NCBI GenBank assembly: GCA_018402305.1
Contig: JAGYJE010000001.1
Coordinates: forward strand, 62,001 to 126,000
Reading direction: 5' to 3'
Origin: Puniceicoccaceae bacterium
Lineage (GTDB): Bacteria > Verrucomicrobiota > Verrucomicrobiia > Opitutales > Coraliomargaritaceae
Length of the DNA stretch: 64,000 nucleotides
Part shown: positions 41,754 to 49,320 of the stretch, in pieces
Layout: each line of letters starts with the position of its first letter
How positions within the stretch are numbered: position 1 is the first letter of the stretch
Position numbers and translations under genes: made by a program
Notes under the pieces: model-generated
What the model was told of the DNA's origin: nothing
Seen by the model: only the letters and a program-made list of their open reading frames with translations
The model's database searches: none

Positions 41754-43034
41754 TTAGACCTTGGTGGGTTGAAATTGGAGACCGGCGCGCGTGCGGGCTT
41801 CTTGCGCCCGCCCGCGGATCTGGGTGAGAAATTCGTCGATCATGGCCGGCGGCATGCCGAAATTCATGACGTGCACGCCGGCCGCGCCCACTTCGATCAC
41901 GCCCTCGGCGATGCCGAAGGCCCAGTCGAGGCTGGCGCGCTGGAAGTCGTCTCGCTCCATGATGGCGTGGAGGGAGGGATCTACATAGACGCCCGGCAGG
42001 CGGCAGAGCACCTGGAAGAGTTTCTTGCTCCCGACCAGCGGGAGGGAGGGGATGGTCAGCTTCGGGTCGTCCTCGCGGGCGGCGCGGACTTGCTGGTACC
42101 ATTCCGCGAAGGTCGGCACGTGGGTGATGGCCTGCGTTTGACAGAAACGGGCGCCCGCCGCGCGTTTGAAGGCGAGGCGCTCCACGCTGATGTCCATCGG
42201 GCTGGAGAAAGGGTTGGCCGCGCAGCCGACGAAGGGGACGGTGCCGAGGCGCGATTGCCAATCCTCAAGTTGTTGGTTGGCGAAGTGGATCATCTGCGAG
42301 CTGTCCATCGGGAACCAAGTCTGCTGGGCGACCTTACGCTCGTCCTGGGGCAGCCAATCGCCGGTCAGCAGGAGGAAGTTCCGGTAGCCCATGTCCATGG
42401 CTTTTTCCACCTCGCCGAGGAAGTCATCCTTGTCGTGGTCGCGTCCGCAGAACTGGATGATAGACTCCACCCCGTGGTCCATGACGACCTTGCCCGTCTC
42501 GGTGGAGTGGAGCGAGGGCACCCCGCCGGCGTTGGTCGTGGTGTTGACCGCGTCGACGTGTTCGCGGGTGCGCGCCATGATCTTCTCGACGCGGCTTAGG
42601 CCGTCTGGATTGAGCGGCGAGGGGATCTCCAGAGTGACGACAAACTCGCCGCGGCCCATTTTATCCGCCAGCTTGGAACTGGCCGCGATGTGGCGGGTAT
42701 CGACGAAGTCGTGCGGCAGGCGGGTGGCCTTGTCCTTGCCGTTGACCAGGTTGACATAGCTGGCCGTGTTGAGCAGTTCCTCCTTCGGGGGGAGGTGGAT
42801 CTTGAGATCCTTCGCGCCGGCCTTTTTCTTTTCGATATTCGTCCAGACGCAATCCAGCTCCGGGATGACTTCGCACTTCCCGTCGAGGGTGCCGCCGCAG
42901 GGGCCGTTGCGCAGCCCCTTCGGGCAGTTCATCGGGCAGATCATTTTCGTATGGCTGAGGATGCACTGGCCGCAGGTCTGGCAGCCGAACATCTTTTCCT
43001 TCATCCATTTTTCTGCTTTGTATACGAGGCTCAT
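41754..43034 (-). CDS. metF: Methylenetetrahydrofolate reductase with N-terminal MetV-like domain
   Basis: The 426-residue protein is a fusion. Residues 1-95 are a MetV-like Cys-rich domain (CQTCGQCIL, MICPMNCPKGLRNGPCGG, CEVIPELDC) which in acetogens is a separate partner of MetF. Residues about 120-420 form the MetF TIM barrel: GEFVVTLEIPSPLNPDG near 128, VDAVNTTTNAGGVPS near 157, RNFLLLTGDWL near 213, FCQTQAITHVPTF near 280 and VGAAGVHVMNFG near 385. It interconverts 5-methyl- and 5,10-methylene-tetrahydrofolate, here probably oxidising the methyl group captured by the LigM-like enzyme. It is the first gene of the minus-strand C1 operon. Confidence 0.88.
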   Translation of the reverse strand: MSLVYKAEKWMKEKMFGCQTCGQCILSHTKMICPMNCPKGLRNGPCGGTLDGKCEVIPELDCVWTNIEKKKAGAKDLKIHLPPKEELLNTASYVNLVNGKDKATRLPHDFVDTRHIAASSKLADKMGRGEFVVTLEIPSPLNPDGLSRVEKIMARTREHVDAVNTTTNAGGVPSLHSTETGKVVMDHGVESIIQFCGRDHDKDDFLGEVEKAMDMGYRNFLLLTGDWLPQDERKVAQQTWFPMDSSQMIHFANQQLEDWQSRLGTVPFVGCAANPFSSPMDISVERLAFKRAAGARFCQTQAITHVPTFAEWYQQVRAAREDDPKLTIPSLPLVGSKKLFQVLCRLPGVYVDPSLHAIMERDDFQRASLDWAFGIAEGVIEVGAAGVHVMNFGMPPAMIDEFLTQIRGRAQEARTRAGLQFQPTKV

Positions 43035-43135
43035 GATTGGCTGGGGTAGGGCTTGGCTGCGGTCAGGGTAAATTATAGCAGAGCTGCATTCTTTATCTTG
43101 GATTATAGCGCGAATATGGATTGCATTATCCGGCA

Positions 43136-44029
43136 ATGAATGAGGATACCCGAAAAAGTATACGCCGACAGGCACCTGCGCGCATCGTAGTGCCCCGTGG
43201 GCAGGTCCGTGTATTGGAGAGTCACCATGCGATTGACTTCCAGATGGCTCTGGATGCCTGGCCCTTTCATAAAATCTGCTGGGTGGCGATTGGCCTGGGC
43301 CACCTTGAAACCGAAGAGCGCAAGGTCGCGATCCAGGCGGGCGACTTCCTTCTGCTGCCGGCAGCCCGGGCACACCGTTTCATCGACAAATTGGGTGAGC
43401 CCCTGACCTTGGTCCTACTTTGTATTTCCGAGCAGTATTTGGCCGACAGCCGATCGCAACAGCGGCGTGAGTTGTGGCATCAAACATTAAGCGGTCATGT
43501 ATTTGGCGAGCCCTATTGCGCCCGGACGGCCTTTCACCAGAACATGATCGTGGCCAACTTCCGACTGGCACTGCGCGAACAGGGCAATCGCGAGCTGGGA
43601 TGGGAGACGGCTCTGGAGGCGGTGGCCGACCGCTTGTTGCTCGCCTTTGGCCGACAACAGTGCGTGGCCCGTCGAGCGCATCGCCCGGGTAGTTGGCACG
43701 CGGTCGAAGGTGCGATTGAATACATTAATACCCATTTGTTTGAATCCTTGCAGATCGAGGCTATGGCGGAGCGCAGCGGGCTCTCGCCCCGCCGCTTTAC
43801 GGATTTATTCAAGCAGATTACCGGTCAGACCTTCAGCCACTATTTGAATCGCAAGCGCATCGAGTATGCGCGCCATCGCCTCGACGAAACCGGTCACATC
43901 CTCTACGCCTGCCACGAATCCGGCTTCAATGACCTGGCTTATTTCTACCGGGTCTTCAAAAAACAAACTGGAATGACACCAGGTGCATATCTAAAAAGTC
44001 AACGTCCCCGAACAGCATTGCCAAAGTAG
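43136..44029 (+). CDS. AraC-family regulator, divergent from the C1 operon
   Basis: The 297-residue protein has a cupin-type sensor domain at about 25-160 (HKICWVAIGLGHLETEER, VAIQAGDFLLLPAARAHRF) and an AraC helix-turn-helix domain at about 205-290 (LQIEAMAERSGLSPRRFTDLFKQITGQTFSHYL, CHESGFNDLAYFYRVFKKQTGMTPGAYLK). It is divergent from the MetV-MetF gene with about 100 bases between, so it probably activates the demethylation operon. The ATG at 43136 was preferred to a TTG at 43121. Its stop codon lies at the edge of a REP-like hairpin. Confidence 0.88.
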   Translation: MNEDTRKSIRRQAPARIVVPRGQVRVLESHHAIDFQMALDAWPFHKICWVAIGLGHLETEERKVAIQAGDFLLLPAARAHRFIDKLGEPLTLVLLCISEQYLADSRSQQRRELWHQTLSGHVFGEPYCARTAFHQNMIVANFRLALREQGNRELGWETALEAVADRLLLAFGRQQCVARRAHRPGSWHAVEGAIEYINTHLFESLQIEAMAERSGLSPRRFTDLFKQITGQTFSHYLNRKRIEYARHRLDETGHILYACHESGFNDLAYFYRVFKKQTGMTPGAYLKSQRPRTALPK

Positions 44030-44031
44030 AC

Positions 44032-44045
44032 GTGGCATCCTGCCG
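44032..44045. repeat. REP-like hairpin, copy A
   Basis: GTGGCATCCTGCCGA follows AAAGTAGAC directly after the AraC stop codon. It shares AAAGTAGA-GGCATCCTGCC with copies at 45329 and 46817, but its outer stem pairs are degraded. The cognate transposase type is the RAYT relic at 37992. Confidence 0.6.
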
Positions 44046-44089
44046 AATACCTAGGAAAAAGCATTGACAAATTGCGAATTACATGAAAA

Positions 44090-45253
44090 ATGAAGGCAAT
44101 GATTGCGAATTACAAAAGAAATCTGCATTTGCCGGAAGCGGGTACGGAGACATTTTTTCTATGGGGCGCACGGCAGGCGGGGAAAAGCTCACTGCTCCGG
44201 GCGAGCTATGGTGATTCCTTTAAGTGGGTGGATTTATTGCAGGCGGATCAATTTCGCCGTTACTCCACGCGGCCGGAAAGTTTACGCGAGGAATTGGCGC
44301 TCAAACCGAGTCCCTTCGTCGTGGTTGATGAAGTTCAAAAGGTCCCGGCACTTCTTGATGAGATACACTGGCTCCATGAGAACAAGGGGGTGCATTTCGC
44401 GCTCTGCGGTTCCAGCGCACGCAAGTTGAAGCGGGGGCACGGCAACTTGTTGGGGGGGCGCGCGATCCGGCATGAGTTGTATGGGCTCTCTGCCTCTGAA
44501 TTAGGCCGGGATTTCGAATTGAATCGCGCCCTCAACCACGGGCTGTTACCGCGAATTTATCAATCGGGTCGGCCCCGGCCTTTACTCAATGCCTATGTGG
44601 CCGAGTATTTGAAAGAGGAGGTCATGGCGGAGGGTCTGGTTCGACAACTGCCGCCCTTTTCCAACTTCCTCAACGCTGCGGGCCTCTGCGATGCGGAACA
44701 AATCAACTTCACAAACATTGCGCGAGAACTCGGGGTCTCGCGTGAAACAGTCCGCGGCTACTTCGGCATACTGGAAGACACCTTGATTGCGACCTTGCTG
44801 CCGGTCTATCGCAAGCGGGCCAAGCGACGACTTTCGGTAGCGGACAAGTTCTATTTCAACGATGTGGGTGTGGCCAATTTTCTGGCTCGCCGCGGCGACG
44901 TATTGCCAGGATCCGATGCCTTTGGGAAGGCATTCGAGAACTGGGTCTTTCATGAGCTGAAAGCCTATAACGCCTATTGCGAGCGCTTCGCGCAATTCAG
45001 TTTTTGGCGACTGAGCACGGGGGTGGAAGTGGATTTTATCGTCAACGACATGGCTTGCGCCATCGAGTGCAAAGCCTCCGCCAATGTAAGGAACAGTCAC
45101 CTCAAAGGCTTGCGCGAGTTAGCCAAAGATTATCCGAATGTGGGACGGCGTATTCTCGTGGGTCTCGACCCGATCAGTCGCCAGACGGAGGACGGTATCG
45201 AGGTATTGTCCGTGGCTGATTTTGTGGCGACTCTCTGGTCGGGATTGTTTTGA
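44090..45253 (+). CDS. DUF4143-type AAA ATPase
   Basis: The 387-residue protein has a P-loop ATPase core with Walker A FLWGARQAGKSS near residue 24, Walker B PFVVVDEVQKVP near 75, and a sensor region FALCGSSARKLKRG near 105. The C-terminal half is DUF4143: GVSRETVRGYFGILEDTLIATLLPVY (winged-helix-like) near 215, KFYFNDVGVANFLA near 250, and a restriction-endonuclease-like end (TGVEVDFIVNDMACAIECKAS with D-E-K). Function of this family is not established; such genes are frequent and mobile in genomes of this group. It is flanked by REP-like hairpins A and B. Confidence 0.85.
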   Translation: MKAMIANYKRNLHLPEAGTETFFLWGARQAGKSSLLRASYGDSFKWVDLLQADQFRRYSTRPESLREELALKPSPFVVVDEVQKVPALLDEIHWLHENKGVHFALCGSSARKLKRGHGNLLGGRAIRHELYGLSASELGRDFELNRALNHGLLPRIYQSGRPRPLLNAYVAEYLKEEVMAEGLVRQLPPFSNFLNAAGLCDAEQINFTNIARELGVSRETVRGYFGILEDTLIATLLPVYRKRAKRRLSVADKFYFNDVGVANFLARRGDVLPGSDAFGKAFENWVFHELKAYNAYCERFAQFSFWRLSTGVEVDFIVNDMACAIECKASANVRNSHLKGLRELAKDYPNVGRRILVGLDPISRQTEDGIEVLSVADFVATLWSGLF

Positions 45254-45328
45254 ATGAACTGGCCTCCCGCAGACGCGGGATTGAGAACGCTGGGAGTCAG
45301 AGTCTGAGCTAGTGTTTGAAAAAAGTAG

Positions 45329-45347
45329 ATGCGGCATCCTGCCGCAT
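45329..45347. repeat. REP-like hairpin, copy B
   Basis: ATGCGGCA-TCC-TGCCGCAT is a perfect 8-bp inverted repeat with a 3-base loop, in the context AAAGTAGA...ATCTTGAAGA. It matches copies A and C. It sits 75 bases after the first DUF4143 gene. Confidence 0.75.
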
Positions 45348-45360
45348 ATCTTGAAGATTA

Positions 45361-45450
45361 GGTGTTAGCGACAAGCCGCGATGTACTACGGCGGATAGCG
45401 CAATCGCTCGGGTCTATACCGAAGCACCAACGGCACGATTCCATCGAGTC
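45361..45450 (-). pseudogene. Relic of the DUF2236 gene tail
   Basis: On the minus strand it reads IVPLVLRYRPERLRYPP, a TAG, then YIAACR and a stop, which is the C-terminus of the DUF2236 protein at 46852-47634 with one nonsense change. Together with the adjoining hairpin B, about 140 bases are repeated at 46790-46945 in the same orientation, so the second DUF4143 gene is bracketed by a direct repeat. Confidence 0.75.
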
Positions 45451-45531
45451 CTTTACTGTTACTTCTATACGTTTTTTACTTGTAAGTTTAATTCGACGGG
45501 TTTTTATGTTTATATTACCTATAAGTAAAAT

Positions 45532-46740
45532 ATGGATAATTTGATTAACCGCCCGCTTTATCTGGATCGAGTGCGCCCTTTTATGGGGCGGGACTTGATT
45601 AAAGTCTTTGTCGGGCAGCGGCGGGTCGGCAAAAGTTGCTTACTCGAACTGGTGGCCCGTGAGTTGCAGTCGGCGGAGAACGCCCCGAATATCATCCGTA
45701 TCAACCTCGAACTCCCCGAGTTCACCGAACTGCGCTCGGAAAGGGATTTGCAGGCTTACATCACTGCTCAAAAGGAACCGGGGCACAATCTGCTCTTGAT
45801 TGATGAGGTGCAGGAAATCGAAGGCTTCGAGCGGGTTTTACGGAGCTTTAACGCCACGGGCGACTTTGATATTTACTGCACCGGAAGCAACGCCTCGTTG
45901 CTCTCCCGTGAGCTTTCCACACTTCTCGCAGGCCGCTGCATAGAAATTCCTGTCTTCACGCTGACCTATCCGGAGTACCTCGCTTTTCATGGTCTCGAGG
46001 ATTCGGACGAGAGCCTGGGGAAGTACCTGCGATTCGGTGGACTGCCTTATTTGCGTCACTTGGATCCAGAAGCGGATGTCCTGACGGACTACCTTCGGAA
46101 TATTTACCAGGCGATTCTTTATCGCGATGTGGTTTCCCGTCACAACCTGCGCAACTCCAGGTTACTGGAACAGGTGGTTCATTTTCTCGCCGATGCCGTG
46201 GGTTCGCCGGTTACGGCTCGGCGCATCAGCGATTTCTTAAAGTCGCAACGAATCAAAACTTCGCCCAAAGTGATCCTCGAGTATCTCGACCATTTGCAAG
46301 AGGCTTGTTTTGTCGATCGAGTTCAACGCTACGATATTCGTGGACGGCGTCTGTTTGAAGTGAATGAGAAATTTTACTTTGGTGATCTCGGCCTGCGCAA
46401 TGCGATCACTGGCTATCGTCCGGGCGACATCGGGCAGCTGCTTGAAAATACCGTGTATCACCACCTCCGTGCCCGTGGTTATCAGGTCCGTGTCGGTCAT
46501 TTGGGCGGGCGGGAAATTGACTTTATCGCTGAGAAAAAAGCATCCCTTCGTTATTATCAAGTCGCCTACCTGCTTCCCGACGAAGCTACAGTGGAACGTG
46601 AATTCGGCAACCTTGCCAAAATCCCCGATGACTATCCGAAGTTTGTCATCAGCATGGATCCGATGGCCGGTGGCGAGCGCCAAGGGATTCAACACCTCCC
46701 GCTCCGTCAGTTTCTCCTCGATGATGCTGGGATTTCTTAA
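45532..46740 (+). CDS. DUF4143-type AAA ATPase, second
   Basis: The 402-residue protein has Walker A KVFVGQRRVGKSCLL near residue 25, Walker B NLLLIDEVQEIEG near 80, FDIYCTGSNASLLSRELSTLLAGR near 115, and the DUF4143 portion with SPVTARRISDFLKSQRIKTS near 225, EKFYFGDLGLRNAITGY near 280 and a nuclease-like GGREIDFIAEKKASLRYYQVAY near 325. It is a distant relative of the preceding ATPase and not a recent tandem duplicate. It is framed by about 140-base direct repeats containing REP-like hairpins B and C, suggesting insertion by recombination between them. The biological role is unknown. Confidence 0.88.
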   Translation: MDNLINRPLYLDRVRPFMGRDLIKVFVGQRRVGKSCLLELVARELQSAENAPNIIRINLELPEFTELRSERDLQAYITAQKEPGHNLLLIDEVQEIEGFERVLRSFNATGDFDIYCTGSNASLLSRELSTLLAGRCIEIPVFTLTYPEYLAFHGLEDSDESLGKYLRFGGLPYLRHLDPEADVLTDYLRNIYQAILYRDVVSRHNLRNSRLLEQVVHFLADAVGSPVTARRISDFLKSQRIKTSPKVILEYLDHLQEACFVDRVQRYDIRGRRLFEVNEKFYFGDLGLRNAITGYRPGDIGQLLENTVYHHLRARGYQVRVGHLGGREIDFIAEKKASLRYYQVAYLLPDEATVEREFGNLAKIPDDYPKFVISMDPMAGGERQGIQHLPLRQFLLDDAGIS

Positions 46741-46816
46741 TAAACGCTCTGCGGCCAGTTGAGAGGTGCCATAGTCGCGGATATAGTTGAATCCCTATAG
46801 CTTGAACAAAGTAGAC

Positions 46817-46831
46817 GCGGCATCCTGCCGC
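46817..46831. repeat. REP-like hairpin, copy C
   Basis: GCGGCA-TCC-TGCCGC is a perfect 6-bp inverted repeat with 3-base loop in the context AAAGTAGAC...TTATCTTGAA. It lies about 20 bases after the stop codon of the DUF2236 gene on the minus strand and 75 bases after the second DUF4143 gene. Confidence 0.75.
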
Positions 46832-46851
46832 TTATCTTGAAAGACCGGGGG

Positions 46852-47634
46852 CTAGCGACAAGCCGCTATGTACTGCGGCGGATAGCGCAATCGCCCGGGG
46901 CCATGCCGAAGCACCAAAGGCACGATTGCATCGAAGCTTTTCCAGAGCGGGCCTTTCAGACGTGAGTCCTTGAGGCCGAGACGCAGGCGGAGGGGTTCGG
47001 GGAGATACTCCAGGACGAGCGCCCGCGTGAGCGGAGCCAGCCAGCGCATGTGACGGGGCGCGTCGGGCCGGATGACCGCGCGGGCGACTTCGCCGCAGAT
47101 GGGATCGCGCCCCAGCAGCTTGCCGTTCAGCATGCCGGTCCAGTAGTTTTGGAAGGCCGACCAGGCTTGGGGCAAATGCGCCGGGTCGAGGCCGAAGTAT
47201 TGGCCGAAGCGAGCGTTCTCCGCCAGGAATTGGTCCAGTTCATCGGCGCTGAGCGGCGCGACGAAGCGTTGATACTGAATGACGCTGCACTGGATCAATG
47301 TGGCCAGGACCCAGAGTTGGGCTTCGGGATCGGCGGCCGAGTATTCGGGCCCCCTCACTTTCCCGTGAGCGTGGGCGACATGGCGACGCACAGCCTCGGC
47401 GGCTTCCGCACCGCCGAAGGCGACGGCATAGACGGCGTTCAGTGTATGCCGAAGCCGACTAGTGGGATCGGTGCGAAAGCGGCTGTGCCGCGCCACCCCG
47501 GCGGCGACGACCGGGTGGGCGGCTTGGAGGACGGCGGCAGCGGCACCGCCAAGCAGGACGACCCGTTCCCGGTTGATCCGCCACATCATGGATTCCGGTC
47601 CGAAGGGGGCGGATGGCTTGTCACTTGTGTTCAT
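46852..47634 (-). CDS. DUF2236 (MpaB-like oxygenase domain) protein
   Basis: The 260-residue protein has the DUF2236 pattern: SMMWRINRERVVLLGGAAAAVLQAAHPVVAAGVARHSRF at residues 15-50, AVYAVAFGGAEAAEAVRRHVAHAH near 70, LWVLATLIQCSVIQYQRFVAPLSADEL near 115 and PVRP-less APRHMRWLAPLTRALVLEYLPEPLRLRLG near 200. The latex-clearing protein and mycophenolic acid MpaB belong here; many are heme or non-heme oxygenases, but this one is uncharacterised. It overlaps the preceding exported protein gene by 14 bases, so they may be co-expressed. Its 3' end plus a hairpin is copied at 45361 and, more diverged, at 18440. Confidence 0.8.
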   Translation of the reverse strand: MNTSDKPSAPFGPESMMWRINRERVVLLGGAAAAVLQAAHPVVAAGVARHSRFRTDPTSRLRHTLNAVYAVAFGGAEAAEAVRRHVAHAHGKVRGPEYSAADPEAQLWVLATLIQCSVIQYQRFVAPLSADELDQFLAENARFGQYFGLDPAHLPQAWSAFQNYWTGMLNGKLLGRDPICGEVARAVIRPDAPRHMRWLAPLTRALVLEYLPEPLRLRLGLKDSRLKGPLWKSFDAIVPLVLRHGPGRLRYPPQYIAACR

Positions 47635-48268
47635 CAATGGAGTGGCGAAGCATCCGGTAGGCAGCATGGAGGCGAGTTTCCACGTGGGTCCAGTCCTGCT
47701 CGGTCATCTTGCCGTCGCGGCGGGCGTCGCGGTATTCCATCGCTTCGACCCGTATGATTGCGGCAGGCAGTGCGGCGTCCTGTGGAAGCTCCATGAGCCG
47801 TTCGGTCAAGGCGGCGATGTCGGCAGCGATGTCGCTTGGTGCTGCGGCTTCCCTGCGTTTGCGCCACCAGCTGAGTTCCAGTTCGGCGGCTTTTTCCACG
47901 GAGAACGCGGAGCCCGTGCTGCTTCGGATGACCCCGTAGAATTGTTTCAGGTAATCCAAACAGCGCGGATCATCCGCGTCGTTGCGGAAGTGCATGGCGG
48001 CCTGTCCCGCACTGAAGGCCATCCGGGCGCTGTCTTCGGCGGAGAAGCCGAATTGCCCCCGGGCGAGTTCGAGCAGGCTGGAACCAAGGTGTAGCCAGTT
48101 TTCGTCGTAATAGTCGCGCCACATCCGAGCCTCCAGCGCGGCGACCGCATCGGGGTCGAAAGCGGCGAGGTCAGGCGCGGACAACTTTCGATCCGCTTGC
48201 CCCGGCACCGCATGGGCGAAAGAGGAACCGATAAAGCAAAGCAAAAGGATGAGGGACAGGTGTTTCAT
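47621..48268 (-). CDS. Exported hypothetical protein
   Basis: I do not recognise a family. The 215-residue protein has a clear signal peptide (LSLILLLCFIGSSFAHA, cleavage near residue 20) and a mainly helical mature part rich in Ala, Arg and Asp (AFDPDAVAALEARMWRDYYDENW, LLELARGQFGFSAEDSARMAF). A Cys occurs only once (DPRCLDYLKQFYG). It overlaps the start of the DUF2236 gene, which may depend on it for translation. A periplasmic role is likely, its nature unknown. Confidence 0.65.
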   Translation of the reverse strand: MKHLSLILLLCFIGSSFAHAVPGQADRKLSAPDLAAFDPDAVAALEARMWRDYYDENWLHLGSSLLELARGQFGFSAEDSARMAFSAGQAAMHFRNDADDPRCLDYLKQFYGVIRSSTGSAFSVEKAAELELSWWRKRREAAAPSDIAADIAALTERLMELPQDAALPAAIIRVEAMEYRDARRDGKMTEQDWTHVETRLHAAYRMLRHSIDEHK

Positions 48269-48294
48269 CTGTGGGATGGTTTGGGAAAAACACC

Positions 48295-48720
48295 TTACAG
48301 TTCGGTGGGGGAGATAAGCGGCACGGTGGGGAAATAGGTCCGGTAGCGGTCAACATCTGCGGTAACAATTGGACAGGAAAGAACGTGGGCGTGTGCGCCA
48401 ATGAAGAAATCCGGCAGAGGTGTTTTCTGCGTGCTTGGATTTCCAGAAACACTCCGAGCATCCAGATAACGGGCAAAGGATAGTGCTGCCACTTCCGCCG
48501 ATTCCCAGGGAAGATCTATCAATGAGACTCCCAAGCCACGAAGCCGCTCCGTCAGACTGGCCGGGTTCATGTCTCCAACTCCCAGCTCCGCTAAAATGAC
48601 GGGATTTACCAGCGCTTCCCGACTCAAAATACTTTCAGACAGTTGCTTTTTAGCCCAGCCATGAAAACAGGATTTCGGATCAAAACTGTAAATCAGAATA
48701 CTGGTATCAAATAGTTTCAC
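48295..48720 (-). CDS. PIN-domain toxin (VapC type)
   Basis: The 141-residue PIN protein has the acidic active-site residues in LFDTSILIYSFD (Asp5), ILAELGVGD (Glu near 44), LPDFFIGAHAHV (Asp near 103) and IVTADVDRY (Asp near 120). VapC toxins are Mg-dependent ribonucleases that cleave tRNA or rRNA and arrest growth. Its ATG overlaps the stop of the upstream antitoxin by four bases. It is 141 residues, typical for the family. The cellular target is unknown. Confidence 0.85.
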   Translation of the reverse strand: MKLFDTSILIYSFDPKSCFHGWAKKQLSESILSREALVNPVILAELGVGDMNPASLTERLRGLGVSLIDLPWESAEVAALSFARYLDARSVSGNPSTQKTPLPDFFIGAHAHVLSCPIVTADVDRYRTYFPTVPLISPTEL

Positions 48721-48950
48721 AACTCACGCGTTTCTTTTCGAAGTTCCTCCCATGAGAGTCGCGGCGTTAAGGCGTACTGTGCCCAACGATCCACCAGCTT
48801 GGTACTCGTCATCGCCTGTGCGGTTTCTTGTGGCACTAAACGAAGCAACTCCAGATGCCCGGATTCAATTTCCCGGACTTGGAAGCATTCACCCGGAGAA
48901 ATCCCCGGCAGAACCACACGTTTTTTTTGATCGGCTATACAAATTTTCAT
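48717..48950 (-). CDS. AbrB/VapB-like antitoxin
   Basis: The 77-residue protein begins with a swapped-hairpin AbrB-like DNA-binding motif (KICIADQKKRVVLPGISPGECFQVREIESGHLELLRL) and ends with an acidic/amphipathic tail (LSWEELRKETREL) that would bind the PIN toxin. It overlaps the toxin gene by four bases. A perfect palindrome covers the start codon, so the complex probably represses its own promoter. Confidence 0.8.
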   Translation of the reverse strand: MKICIADQKKRVVLPGISPGECFQVREIESGHLELLRLVPQETAQAMTSTKLVDRWAQYALTPRLSWEELRKETREL

Positions 48951-48970
48951 AGTGGGAATATCCCACTATG
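48948..48970. promoter_or_regulatory. Perfect palindrome at the antitoxin start, probable VapBC operator
   Basis: CATAGTGGGA and TCCCACTATG are exact inverted repeats separated by ATA. The left arm contains the start codon of the antitoxin gene (minus strand), so binding of the antitoxin would block transcription or translation initiation. Confidence 0.75.
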
Positions 48971-49031
48971 GATGCACGGAGTCAACGCATAATTGTCAAA
49001 GGGTCCGGCGGTCCATCAGCAGGTATGTGGC

Positions 49032-49225
49032 TCAGTCCCGGCTGCCGAAATGCTCGTCGACTTCGACCGTGCCGTCGTCGTCGGCGTTGCGTTGGATGGT
49101 TTTCAGTCTTCCAAACATGGCGCTAAGGTCTTTGAAGCCGCCGATGAGGAACCAGACAGTAGTGATGACCCCGATCACACCGGTGAAGACGAGCTTGAAG
49201 AGCCACCAGTTGGCCCACCAGCTGT
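49032..49225 (-). pseudogene. Relic of a sodium:solute symporter C-terminus
   Basis: Minus-strand translation gives SWWANWWLFKLVFTGVIGVITTVWFLIGGFKDL, LKTIQR and DEHFGSRD, nearly identical to the end of the symporter at 53397-55457. Only the last transmembrane helix and tail remain; everything upstream is replaced by unrelated sequence. It is a truncated duplicate of the symporter tail. Confidence 0.85.
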
Positions 49226-49242
49226 AACCCTCCAGTTCGAGG

Positions 49243-49263
49243 TTCTCGCCGCTGCGGCGAGAA
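49243..49263. terminator. Perfect 10-bp hairpin downstream of the 49321 gene
   Basis: TTCTCGCCGC and GCGGCGAGAA enclose a single T, about 60 bases after the stop of the minus-strand gene at 49321. Read on the minus strand the hairpin is not followed by a clear T tract, so terminator function is a guess; it also marks the breakpoint next to the symporter relic. Confidence 0.4.
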
Positions 49264-49320
49264 AAGACCGCCCCTCTTTGAGTCCTACGACTGCGACGTT
49301 CCTGACTTTGGGACCTACAT

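Noticed and set aside
41604-42599. Plus-strand open frame of about 331 codons opposite metF
   Set aside because: Antisense shadow of the MetV-MetF gene; no recognisable motifs and low-complexity composition.
45258-45300. CCCGC/GCGGG hairpin after the first DUF4143 gene
   Set aside because: Arms are only five bases and no T tract follows; not distinguishable from chance as a terminator.
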